From contig CANTUQ010000101.1 of the NCBI GenBank assembly GCA_947683425.1, forward strand, positions 25,815,001 through 25,879,000: a stretch of 64,000 nt of DNA, read 5' to 3'. Shown one piece after another: positions 1 to 10,900 of this stretch (positions are counted from its first letter, which is position 1; every line of letters begins with the position of its first letter). Source of the stretch: Excoecaria cochinchinensis (taxonomy: Eukaryota > Streptophyta > Magnoliopsida > Malpighiales > Euphorbiaceae). The notes beneath the pieces are model-generated. The model searched no databases and was not told the origin of the DNA. It saw only the letters and a program-made list of their open reading frames with translations. The position numbers and the translations under genes were made by a program.

Positions 1-1
1 G

Positions 2-1494
2 GTGGATAAAACACCTGAGGCTGCTCGACAATTGATAGCTAATATGGCATCGAATTCTCAGCAATTTGGAGTGAGAGGAGATCATGCAACACAACGAGTG
101 AATGAAATAGAAACCTCTTCGATGGAACGACAACTTAGCGACCTCACTTCATTGGTAAGACAACTTGTTGTTGGAAAACCTAAAGTTGCTAAAGTCTGTG
201 GTATATGTTCTTTTGCAGGTCATCCTACTGACATGTGTCCTACTCTTCAAGAAGAGACAACTGAACAAGTAAATGCTACTGGGAGTTTTCCTAGACCGCC
301 ACAAAGGAATTACAATCCTTTCTCGAATACTTACAATCCTGGATGGCATGATCATCCGAATCTAAGGTATGGAAATTCACAAGTTAATTCACAAAATGCT
401 AATTTTCAATCTTTCAGGCAGCCACTTCCACCTAGACCAATGCAAAAATCTAGTTCGGGGACATCATTGGAAGAATTGGTTAAAACTATGGCTGAAAACA
501 CTTGCAAATTTCATCAAGAAACTAGGGGTAGTATTCAACATCTTGAAAATCAAATGGGACAAATGGCTACAGCCATAAGTCATTTGGAAGCACAACAATC
601 CAGCAGACTACCTTCACAAACTGGAATAAATCCAAGAGAAAATGCAAGTGCCATCTTGTTAAGGAGTGGAAAGGAGGTTGAACAGCCCATAAAGACACCA
701 AAACAGCCAAAAATCCAAGAGGAAGAAAGAAAATCAGCATTGGAACAACATTTGAGCAACCACATTGATTTGGAAGGTAAGTCTTCTTATCAAAGTCCAT
801 TAGAGATTAAGCCTAACCCACCTTTTCCTGAAGCTTTGTCAAAGGATCGAAAGATAGACAGAAATTCATACCTCTATGAAACATTTCGAAAGTGCGAGGT
901 TAATATCCCTCTCTTTGATGCCATAAAGCAAGTACCTCGGTATGCAAAGTTCTTGAAAGAATTATGCACAGTAAAAAGGAAACAAAAGTTCAAACAAGGT
1001 AAGAAAATTAGAGTGGGAGAAAGTGCTTCAGCAATCATTCAAAAAAATATTCCAGAAAAATGCAAGGATCCAGGTATGTTCTTAATACCTTGTTTCATTG
1101 GAGGAACCAAAATAGAAAAAGCTATGCTTGATTTAGGGGCGTATATAAATGTAATGCCTTATTCAATATATTCAACTCTAAATTTAGGCCCCTTAGAAAA
1201 GACTAGTGTAATCATACAACTAGCCAATCGATCTAATGCGTATCTTAGGGTGTTTTGGTTCAAGTTAATGAAAAATTGATTTTTTCGGCTGACTTTTATG
1301 TGTTGGACATAGAGAATGGTGAAAAGCATGCACCAATTTTGTTAGGACGACCATTTATGAAAACAGCAAAAACAAAAATTGATGTGTATAGTGGCATTTT
1401 AACAATGGAATTTGATGGTGATGTGGTTCAATTTAATATTTATGATGTGATAAAATTTCCTGATGATGATTGCTCTATTTATGCATTGGATTAA
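2..1494 (+). pseudogene. gag-PR: gypsy gag C-terminal part plus aspartic protease, frameshifted
   Basis: The frame is open from the window edge to 1279. Gag shows a cysteine motif CGICSFAGHPTDMC at about residues 67-80, a variant zinc knuckle, and Asn/Pro/Tyr-rich text after it, both typical of Athila-type Gag. The protease follows, with the catalytic motif DLGAYINVMP (a D-x-G-A type site) near residue 378. A frameshift near 1250 moves the reading frame. The protease C-terminal part (LLGRPFMKTAKTKIDV) continues in the frame 1255-1494 and ends at a TAA, after which the same frame reopens into the RT region. The product would cut the Gag-Pol polyprotein. This copy is broken. Confidence 0.8.
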
Positions 1495-1497
1495 ATT

Positions 1498-2882
1498 GAT
1501 TCTATAGTGCAAGATATTTTTAAAATTTCAGGGATGGATGAGCTGAAAGTGACTGTGAGAGAGCATTTATTTGGTGAAAATCAAAATATGGAGTTCAGTT
1601 CTGATTTGCAACAGTGCATGGCAGCAATGAATACTTTCAAAGAGCTAAATTCTTCTAACTTATCTTATATTGATTTGCCTTTGCCTACAGAAAAACTAAA
1701 ACCTTCTGTTTTGCAGCCACTGGTTGTAGAATTAAAAGCACTTTCTAGCCATTTGAAGTATGTTTATCTTGGAGATGGGGACACACTTCCAGTTATAATT
1801 TCTAACAAGTTGAGTGAAGAACAAGAAATAAAGCTCATACAAGTGTTAAAGGAGCATAAAACAGCCATCGGATGGAGTATTACAGACATCAAAGGAATCA
1901 GCCCTTCAACTTGTATGCACCAAATCTTGCTAGAGGAAGGTACTAGACTTGTCCGCCAACCACAAAGAAGGCTAAATCCTCCATTGATAGAGGTGGTGAA
2001 GAAAGAGATACTAAAGCTACTTCAAGCGGGGATTATATATCCTATTTCTGATAGTGAGTGGGTAAGTCCAGTGCAAGTAGTTCCAAAGAAAACTGGAATT
2101 ACTGTTGTGGAAAATCAGTTAGGTGAGTTGGTTCCTACAAGGGTTCAAAATGGGTGGCGAGTTTGTATTGATTATCGCAAACTAAATTCAGTTACTCGTA
2201 AAGATCACTTTCCACTTCCATTTATTGACCAAATGTTAGAAAGATTAGCTGGTCGTGCTTACTTTTGCTTTTTAGATGGATTTTCAGATTATTTTCATAT
2301 TGCAATTGCCCCGGAGGACCAAGATAAGACAACTTTCACATGCCTATTCGGAACATTTGCGTACAGGCGTACGCCATTTGGGGCATGTAACGCACCAGCT
2401 ACATTTCAACGTTGTATGGTGAGCATTTTTTCTAAATATGTAGAGCAAATCATTGAAGTTTTTATGGATGATTTTACAGTGCATGGTAATTATTTGATAA
2501 TTGTTTGCATAATTTGACATTAATTTTAAAAAGGTGTATTGAATCTAACCTTGTTTTGAATTATGAAAAATGTCATTTTATGGTAGAGCAAGGCATTGTA
2601 TTAGGCCATATAGTCTCTGCTAAAGGAATAGAGGTAAATAAAGCTAAAGTTGATGTTATACAATCTTTGCCTTACCCCGTCACTGTGCGGGAGATTCGTT
2701 CATTTCTTGGTCACGCAGGTTTTTATAGGCGATTCATAAAAGACTTCTCAAAAATAGCTCAACCTCTTTGTAAGTTACTACAAAAAGATACCAAGTTTGA
2801 ATTCAATGATAATTGTAAGGTTGCATTTGACAGGTTAAAGAAGTTGCTGACCATGGCTCCAATAATTCAGCCGCCAAATTAG
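1498..2882 (+). pseudogene. RT: gypsy reverse transcriptase, frameshifted
   Basis: RNA-dependent DNA polymerase domain. It is preceded by a linker, then GIIYPISDSEWVSPVQVVPK, WRVCIDYRKLNSVTRKDHFP, and the active-site box VFMDD at about 2458-2472 (FMDD in place of YMDD, normal for this group). A single-base loss near 2485, just after the active site, sends the frame to a stop at 2517. The domain resumes in another frame at 2505-2882 (CHFMVEQGIVLGHIVS, IRSFLGHAGFYRRFI), which ends at a TAG. All polymerase motifs are recognisable, so the copy is not very old, but no full-length product can be made. Confidence 0.85.
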
Positions 2883-3576
2883 AGTTTACCGTTTGAGTTG
2901 ATGTGTGATGCAAGTGATCGAGTCGTAGGAGCTGTTTTAGGCCAAAAGGTGGATAAGACACCCCACGTGATCTATTACGCATCAATGACTTTGAATGAAG
3001 CTCAAAACAACTACTCAACAACTGAAAAATAATTTCTTGCAATAGTATTTGCATTAGAAAATTTAGATCTTATTTATTAGGTACTAAGGTTGTTGTTTAT
3101 TCTGATCATTCAGCTCTAAAGTATCTAATATCAAAGAAAGAAGCTAAGCCTAGATTGATGCGTTGGATTCTTTTGTTGAGTGAGTTTGATTTAAAGATTA
3201 AAGACAAGAGTGGAGCTGAAAACAAGGTAGCAGATCACTTGAGTAGGCTGCCACATGATGCTTCAAGTAAATATTTCACTGAAGAATTTCCCGATGACCA
3301 ATTATTTTTTGCAATTGTAAAAATGACATGGTATGCTGATTTGGTTAATTATTTGGCCACTAATCTGCTTCCTGCAGGTCTTTCTAAGGCAAGCCGAGAT
3401 AAATTGAAAAGCAGTTCAAAGTATTATGTTTGGGACGATCCTTACCTATGGAAACATTGTTCTGACCAAGTAATTAGAAGGTGTGTGCCTGACTCTAGAC
3501 TTCTTCAATTCTCACTTTTTGTCATGCAGAAGCTTGTGGAGGTCACTTTGGACCTAAAAGAACTGCAAGAAAAATT
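2883..3576 (+). pseudogene. RH: gypsy RNase H and integrase N-terminal region, frameshifted
   Basis: After the stop at 2880-2882 the RNase H domain reads LMCDASDRVVGAVLGQK, followed by an in-frame TAA after NNYSTTEK near 3030 and a further frameshift near 3070. The domain then continues as VVVYSDHSALKYL and the conserved KSGAENKVADHLSRL tether (frame open 3155-3667). The integrase HHCC zinc-binding module begins near 3500 but changes frame again between here and 3577. At least three disabling lesions lie within 700 bp. Confidence 0.75.
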
Positions 3577-4615
3577 TTGGAGTGTGGATTTTACTGGCCT
3601 AGTATGTTTAGAGATGCATTTCACTTTTGTAAGTCATGTGAGAGATGCCAAAAAACAGGTAATATAACAAAAAGGAATGAAATGCCTCAAGTACCAATTT
3701 TAGTTTGCGAAATATTCGATGTGTGGGGCATTGATTTCATGGGTCCTTTCCCATCATCTTTTAGTAATTCTTACATTTTACATGCAGTGGATTATATTTC
3801 AAAGTGGGTAGAGGCTAAGGCCACGAGAACTGATGATTCTAAAATCGTTGCAGGTTTTTTGAAATCTAATATCTTTAGCGGGTTTGGAGTACCACAGGCA
3901 TTGATAAGCGATCAAGGCACACATTTTTGCAATCGTACAATTGAGGCCTTATTGAAGAAATATGGTGTCAAGCATAAGGTAGCAACAACTTATCATCCGC
4001 AAACAAATGGCCAGGCAGAAGTTTCTAATCGAAAAATCAAATTGATCATTGAAAAGACCATTGGACCAACTAGAAAAGCTTGGAGTTTGCATTTGGAAGA
4101 TGCGTTGTGGGTTTATAGGACTGCATACAAAACTTCAATTGGTATGTCGCCGTACAGGTTAGTTTATGGTAAGCCTTGTCATCTGCCTGTTGAATTAGAA
4201 CATAGAGCATTTTGGGTTGTAAAGCAATGTAATTTTAATTTGAATGATGCGGGTGAGGCTCAAAAATTGCAATTGCAAGAACTGGAGGAGATTCGTAATG
4301 ATGCATATGAAAACTCTAGGATATATAAAGAGAAAACTAAAATGTTTCATGATAAAATGATATCTAGGAAGGAGTTTTCAGTGGGTCAAAAGGTTCTCTT
4401 ATGTCATTCTAAGTTGAAGTTGTTCCCTGGAAAATTACGATATAGGCCCATTTATTGTTTCTCATATTTTTCCTCATGGTGCAGTGCAAATTCAAAGCTT
4501 AGCAAGCTCAAAATCATTCAAAGTGAATGGCCATAGGCTTAAACCATATTTTGAGAATGTGCAGGTGGAATGTTCTTCAGAGGTGAAGTTTGTTGATCCA
4601 ATTTATTTGGATTAG
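3500..4615 (+). pseudogene. INT: gypsy integrase, frameshifted
   Basis: Main frame 3577-4536. The zinc-finger half contains CKSCERCQ. The catalytic D,D-35-E triad is intact: D in WGIDFMGPF, D in LISDQGTHF, E in TNGQAEVSNRKIK. It is followed by the KPCHLPVELEHRAFW segment that follows the core in Athila-type pol. A frameshift near 4445 breaks the C-terminal DNA-binding part. It continues in another frame (SFKVNGHRLKPYF) to the TAG at 4613-4615, which I take as the original end of pol. It would insert cDNA into the genome, but this copy is inactive. Confidence 0.85.
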
Positions 4616-7034
4616 CAAGTGGCACTGTAATAAGATGAAAAAGAAGCTCTGATTCGGAACCCTACTTTGTTGTTATTTTTCTAAAAAATTAAGTGTTGTC
4701 TCTTTCGTTCAGACGCTGTTTTTTTAGGGGTGATGGTTTTTATTTTCATTCTAATAGGGTTTAAGTTACTTCATCTATTTTATGTTGGGCTTTTGTTTTA
4801 GGTTTTGGTTTTATTGTTTTGTTTTAAGTCTTTAGTTTTATTTGTTTAGTTTTTAAGCTTTAGTAATTTCTTATCTTATTTTAAGTCTTGTTTTTGTTTT
4901 ATTTGTTTTCTTTTATTTAGCATTTTCACATTAGTTCTATTCCAAAAGCAAAGTCCCATCTTTTCCTCTCTTTTCCACTAATGAAAATCTTGTTGGAAAT
5001 TCAACAATCGGGACTGATCCTCCACTCACATCCTCGCCGCTGCTCCATCTTCAGTCACTATTGCAGCTCCCCTGGCTTTCGAAGTGACAAATTGTATGGT
5101 GAACATCTCAACTCTAAATCCCCAAATCGTAAATCATAACTAATCAATAAAGCAATTCCAAGTTCTTTCTTCTCTAATCACTCACAGTTGATAGTGTTAG
5201 AAGGATTTCTTGGTCTTTGATTTTATTTTCTTTAAATTTGGGTCTTTATTATCTATGTGGTTTGAATTCTCTACCCTTGCCATTCACTTTTGCATAAATT
5301 AGGTGGGGTTTTGTTCTAATTGTGTTTAGGGGAATTGATAATTTCATTTCTCTTGATTTGTTTGCTTTGAAATTGGCCTGGGATCTGTTGCACTATTATA
5401 TTTCATACTCTGCGATTTTTTTGAAATAAATGGGTTTAGCATCATTTAATTGAAAAGAATTTTCAAATTAACCCATTACTTGGTATGAAGTTTTCTCTAT
5501 TAGTTATTTGTTTGTGCAAGAATTTATGAACTAAGCATGAATTAATGCATTCTTTTTGAATACTGCAAGCTGCACTTATGCACAAAATAGAGAAGTTTTC
5601 TTGCCTCTGCTTTTAAATTTTTTCAATTTAATTGCTTATTTATTTTGCTAGCAACATTAGGGACAATGTTGACTCTAGGTGTGGGGGTGTGGATGGTGTG
5701 AGAATTATAATTGCTAGATCTAGTTATTTTTATTTTTACTCATTTTTTTTACCTTGATGGCTAATCAAATCTAGATTTTGCATGAATTTAATTAGTAGCA
5801 GCTGCATCTTTAGTTAGACAACCAGAAAATTTTTGGTTTTCATTTGGTAGCATTGAATTGCAGTTATGCTTGTTTAATTGCCTAATTGTTTTGGAAGAGA
5901 TTAGGCTAAATAGCTATGTAGTTGGATTCTTGTTTTGCTTACATTCCTGATGATTGAATGACAGATTTTGTATAAGCTAAGGTGAACTACAAAATTAACC
6001 AGTGAGATTTTGAGCCTTGAAAGAATGAATTCATTATTCCAATCTCATTTTATTTCTTCTTGTATGTGTGATGTTCTTTGATGTAGATTTTTCTCTAGAA
6101 CTTGCCTTGAACCATTTTGAAATCACATTCTACACAAGTGCATGAAAATGATTAAGGCCATTGTTGTTTAAGCCTTTTCAGCCTTTCAAAAACCCATCCC
6201 AATTATATCTCTTGTCAGCCCTATTGAGCTTTCCCATTTCTTGTGAAAAACCTCTATATTAAGTCGAGCCTTGTGTTAAATAACCTGTCCCAAACTATGA
6301 ATGCTACCAAGATTGTTAAGCATGTGTAGTGAAATGGTTTTATGCTCTTGATATAACTAATTTGAAATGATAATTCTCCCTAGATGTGGCAACTTGATCA
6401 AAAGTTTAAAGATGCATCTTGATCTCGCCATTTCATTCATGTTGTAGTGATTATAATTGTGATTTGGTTCTTTAGTTCTTAAGTAAAAAAAATAAAAAAG
6501 AGCAACGAAAGTTTAGATTGTCAATGTAGAAGAATGGGTTGCCATATCCTCTTTTATTATGCTCTATATGTGTTTAATGATCTCAATAGCATTCATGGTT
6601 TTTAGCCTATTAATTCCTTATCCTACCTTTAACCTAAACCTCATTACAACCTTATTAAAGTCCTTTTGATTTGTGTACTTGTGTGTCTAAAGTGGTGGAG
6701 GTTTGGTGTAAAATCAAGCATATGGTAGAATATTTACATTGGATGAACTTGAGAGAAACACCAACTCTATAAATTTGTGCAATTTGAGTGACATCTGGGA
6801 GGTAGTTCATTTATGTTAATGTGGATCTGAAATACAATTATCTTGATTTGTTTGCTAGCATTAATCTTAATGAAATAGTTGTGAAGCTTGAGCTACTGGA
6901 AATTCAATTAGGTTCAGTCACATGTATACATGTTTTTCAATGATTAGAGTGTGAACTGATGCAAAGCTGGTTGTCTGGTAATGATGTGTTGCTGAGTAGT
7001 GAGATTTATTTTTGCTCGAGGACGTGCAAAAGCT
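4616..7034 (+). other. Noncoding stretch between pol and 3' LTR, with an internal purine tract
   Basis: About 2.4 kb with no ORF I can support. Athila elements often carry an env-like ORF here; none is recognisable, so it is absent or decayed. A GTGGGGGTGTGG tract at 5681-5692, preceded by ACATTAGGGACAATGTTGAC, looks like the true polypurine tract before the LTR and may be an internal PPT. The rest is AT-rich text with long T-runs (4730-4930). Confidence 0.55.
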
Positions 7035-7048
7035 AGATGTGGGGGAGT
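7035..7048 (+). promoter_or_regulatory. Polypurine tract of the Athila-type element
   Basis: AGATGTGGGGGAGT lies directly before the TGATG start of the 3' LTR and follows TTGCTCGAGGACGTGCAAAAG, a conserved pre-PPT phrase in this group. It primes plus-strand DNA synthesis. Confidence 0.75.
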
Positions 7049-8479
7049 TGATGTGAATGCAAAATGTTATCATTTTACCCTTAATAATCAGTATTTTGTG
7101 GTGATTTAATCAATAAATGTACTCATTAATGTGTTATTTTGATTTAGGAACTGATTGGAAATATAAATAGCAAAATAAAGATAATTGAGCAATTATTTGG
7201 CATTATGGACACAGCAGAGTAATTTGGCCATAACTCTCTCATACGGACTCCAAATGAGGCGATTCAAAATGCTATGGAACGAGAAGAAACAGTTCTACAA
7301 ATTTTAGGCTTTGAGTTTTGCGAGATACTGACTGAATCAAGGTCATAATCGGGCTTGAATTTGCTATATGTGATTGTCTAAAATTTCAGTTTTCCCAGAG
7401 CAGAGCAAGTTGAGTGCACGTGCAGTCTATTTTGGGGACCAAATTACAGACCTGGCATTTCGAATTACAGCTGGATTATCAGTCTTTTATGTGTATTAGA
7501 AGTCCTTTTATTTTATTTTAAAGAACCAGATTTTTATGGAGATATAGTTGTCATATTTGAGGAGATTTTTTTGGCTTTTTGTTTGGGGGATCAATTATGA
7601 AAACAGGGGAGGAGTTTTAAAAGGGCATGGTCTGTTCTGTTTTGAGGGGGAATTTTTGGTTTGAATACTGAAAATTCTATTCTTTGTGATTGTTTTTGTC
7701 ATGGCATGTAGCTAAACTCTCTATCTCGGTTGAAGGCTACAGAAACCATTAATTGTTGATTTGTGAGACATTGGCTTATTCAATTCCAATTGATTTATTC
7801 AAGTATTAATTTTTCTTCTATTTTAATTTTCTTATTATTTGATTGAATGGCTAAGTGCGCAATTAGTTTGTTGAGTTGAATAATCCATTGCTAGATTGAG
7901 AACCTATATCCGTAATTGTATGGGAATTTTGATCATTAGTAGCATCTGAATTATATTGTTTACTACGTTAGATTCAATAAATTCAGGAAGAAAAATCATC
8001 TAGGTTAAATATAACACTGTGTGTTTTATTGTCTTGCTCGTTTGTTCTTCTAGATCATATAGCTGTTATTTAATTAAACGTTAGATCATATCTAATGTTA
8101 TTGGATAGCAAGAATAGAGTAGGATACATGTTTTTATTCTATTAATCATAAGGAAGGACAGATATTGATATCATGACGAGTATTTGAAGTGCGATTAACT
8201 ATCGTTGGTGTCGATGAACAAATCAAGTTAATGGTGGATGTGCTTGATTCCGAGGTTTCTTTATTCTGATTTTATTTTTAGTATTTTATTTAATTTATTT
8301 CTTATACATTTGATCCAATTTTCTCACACACAAAACCCCATCTTTTAATTTATTTGTCGATTTTAGTGCGTATTTATGCATACTAGCTCCTTGTGGGATC
8401 GATCCTTCTTGTCACTAACTACATTTTTTATTAGTGCAGTTGGTTAATTTGGTATTGTAGGCGACAGCTCTACCAATCA
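7049..8479 (+). repeat. 3' LTR of the Athila-type element
   Basis: Starts TGATGTGAATG right after the PPT and ends ...CTACCAATCA, with the usual late phrase CTTGTGGGATCGATCC about 90 bp before the end. Length about 1.43 kb. The end point is inferred from the terminal CA and the change to MULE-like sequence, because the other LTR is not in the window. Confidence 0.7.
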
Positions 8480-8551
8480 TCTTATTGGTATTAACTCTAC
8501 ATTAATATATTTATTAACCTTTTTTTCTTTTTATTCCACTATTATTTTAGT

Positions 8552-9190
8552 GTATCCCTTGCAAACATGCTCTTTCTACAATGATACATAGAAAGTTTGA
8601 GTTTTTTGATTTTGTAGCACACTGGTATATGAAAAATACATACTTAAAGGGATATAGCAATTATATTCAGTCCATTACAAACATGAAGCTTTGGCCTTAT
8701 AATCAGAATCCAGCTATTGAACTACATGAGATTATTGCAATGCCAAGGAGGCAAAAAAAAAATAGAAGGAAGGCAACTGATGAACCAAGCAAGAAGTTTG
8801 TAAAAATGTCAAGAAAAGGTGCACAAATTACATGCTCACATTGTAAGAACAGAGGTCACAACAAGAAAGAATGCTCTATACCAATGAGTATTGTTTGATT
8901 TGTATTGTAAGATATTATTGTGATAAATTTGATATAATATATAAAAAAATGTCAACGTGACTGCCAATTGTTGAGATAAATTTGACATAAACAAAGAAGA
9001 CATGAACAAGATCAATGTAGCAATGCAAATGTCAATGCAGCTACCCAGCCAGCTCCAAGAGCAGTAACTCGACCCAATCCAACAACAGGATAGTCCAAGA
9101 GAAGAAAGACAAAAAAATTCAAGACCAGCAAGTCAACCAAATCCAACATCATTTATGCAAGCACAAGGAACTTCTAGTTGACCAACAATA
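8552..9190 (+). pseudogene. MULE (Mutator-like) transposase, C-terminal fragment
   Basis: Coding text begins just after a splice-acceptor-like TTATTTTAG at 8543-8551. It reads CIPCKHA, the second half of the SWIM zinc finger (CxCxnCxH) of MuDR-type transposases. It continues with YMKNTYLKGYSNYI, a basic MPRRQKKNRRK segment and a terminal zinc knuckle CSHCKNRGHNKKEC (stop at 8896-8898). That order is the normal C-terminus of plant MULE transposases. Degenerate coding-like text (Q, P and R rich) continues to about 9180 and may be a further exon. The upstream part of the gene is missing: the Athila-type LTR ends only 72 bp before the exon, inside what looks like the intron. Confidence 0.75.
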
Positions 9191-9365
9191 AGTAATTAAA
9201 CCATTAATTTTGTATTTAAAACAACTGTTAGTACTTAAAATTGAGAAAATTCATCTTTTACAAGCTCCAAAATACAAGATTTCAAAGGGATCCACAGTTC
9301 CAGCTTGCTAGTGATGGCAATAGTTGCTAGTTGGTGAAGATGTGCTACGAAGAGGTGACCAGATA
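9191..9365. other. Short spacer between MULE fragment and CACTA end
   Basis: About 175 bp with no recognisable coding or repeat signature. It may be more of the MULE fragment. Confidence 0.3.
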
Positions 9366-10900
9366 CACTACAAGAAAATGGCAAAATTACTACGACCTTC
9401 CACCGATAAAAATAAATTCCGTCGTTAACTACCAACAGAACATGGACTCCATAGCTAAAGTTGTAGGAAAATTGAATTTTTTGTGTTGGAAAAAAAATCC
9501 GTAGTCTTCCGTTATTAAAAATTGAGTTAAATATTTCTGTCAATATTTGTCGATAAAATTTTGAAACCGTCGTAAAATAAGGCGCTAATGATTCTCGGCA
9601 AAATTTTACAACAAAATTTACCGACTAAATTGTAATTTCGTAGGTAAAATCTACTTACGGAGTTGTTTTCCATCGATAACTATAATAATTACCAACCGAA
9701 AATCTATCTCCGTCAAGAAATGTTCAATGAGGAAACATTTCCTGGCAGAGTTCGTATTTCCATCGATAAAAGTTGCATTTGTCGATGTATAGAGTAAATC
9801 CGCAGGTAACATTTATCTATAAAATCGGCATTTCTGTCGAAAAATATTTTATTTTCCGACGGAGTAGCATAGTTATTAAAATCGGACCGGACCTGAATCG
9901 CGAACCGGACTGAAAATCGGTTGGTTCGACCATATAAAACCGAATTTGAAAAAAATCGGCCAGAACCGGAGAAAACCGAAAAAAACTGGATTGAAATAAA
10001 AAAAAAAATTTAAAACACAAATTATTTTTAAAACACCCCAAAACTCAAATTATTTTTTAAAACACATTATTTATAAAAAAAAATCATTCAATTCATCTCC
10101 TTCCATCTAAATAATATATATTTTTTTCTTTTTAGGTAATAGATTATATAATTGAAATAAAAATTCATAATTCTAATAAAAATGTATTGTACATAAAAAA
10201 AATTTATGAAAAATAACAAATATATATTTCTGCTAATGACTTAATCGAAATAAAAAAAATAAAAAATAAAATTAAAAAAAAAAAAGAAAACCTCCAAAAT
10301 TAAAAAAAATAAAACAAAATATTTTTTTAAAATAAACTTTTTATAAAAAAAAAAGTCCAATGAGAATGACAATGATAATGAGTGATGAAAATGATTTTTG
10401 TTTAAATATATATAATGTAAAATGAATTTATTTAAATGTTTAAAATTTATATTTGGTGAATATTTAATATATTCTGGAACTTATTATTAGTATATTTGTG
10501 GTATATGTTAAATGTTTTGATAGATTTTGTTTTTGTTTGAGTGTTTATAATTTATATAGTAATATTTATAAAAATTATACTAATTAATAATATTTTAAAA
10601 AATAAAAAAAAAATTCGATCGAACCGGTCGAATCACGAACTCTCAACTTTGCTGATTCTTTATCCGGTCTGGTATTAATAACATTTGGGAGTAGTCATTT
10701 CTATAAGTAATTGGTATTTCTTGAAGGATTTCTATTTATTTCACCGTAAATGTAATATTTACGGATGGAAAAAGCTAACTTTGTCGGTAAATATTAGTTA
10801 GGGTATTTTTATTTTGGTCAGTTGATGTAAACTTTTACTTACAAAATTATCGTTTCCGTTGGTATATTTAATGTTTTCTGACATATTTGATGTAAACTTT
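9366..10900 (+). mobile_element. CACTA (En/Spm-type) element, left terminal region
   Basis: CACTACAAGAAAA at 9366 is the canonical terminal inverted repeat start of plant CACTA elements. The following kilobase holds many short direct and inverted copies of a motif like CCGTCGGTAA/TTACCGACGG (for example around 9410, 9590-9660 and 10740-10800), the subterminal transposase-binding array expected of this class. The matching right end (TTTTCTTGTAGTG) is not found in the window, so the element is truncated or its end has decayed; the end coordinate given is where the subterminal motif fades. No CACTA transposase domain is visible here. A fold-back element is inserted at 9868-10687. Confidence 0.7.
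9868..10687. mobile_element. Fold-back MULE-type MITE, GGACCGG family, copy 1
   Basis: The left end reads GTTATTAAAATCGGACCGGA and the right end reads CCGGTCTGGTATTAATAAC, an imperfect terminal inverted repeat. GGAGTAG flanks both sides (9861-9867 and 10688-10694), fitting a Mutator-type duplication of about 9 bp with decay. The interior is A/T-rich with no ORF. The same family occurs at 30638-31335. Confidence 0.65.

Larger units (their letters stand above)
1..8479 (+). mobile_element. Ty3/gypsy retrotransposon, Athila/Tat-type, 5' end outside window
   Basis: Order seen: gag with a zinc-knuckle-like motif, aspartic protease, reverse transcriptase, RNase H, integrase, a long noncoding stretch, a polypurine tract and a 3' LTR. 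Protease-RT-RNaseH-integrase order is that of Ty3/gypsy elements. Wording such as RKDHFPLPFIDQMLERLAG in the RT and KPCHLPVELEHRAFW after the integrase core is characteristic of the plant Athila/Tat group (family knowledge; lineage not tested). Several frameshifts and stop codons make the copy inactive. The 5' LTR and the start of gag lie outside the window, so the target-site duplication cannot be checked. Confidence 0.85.
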
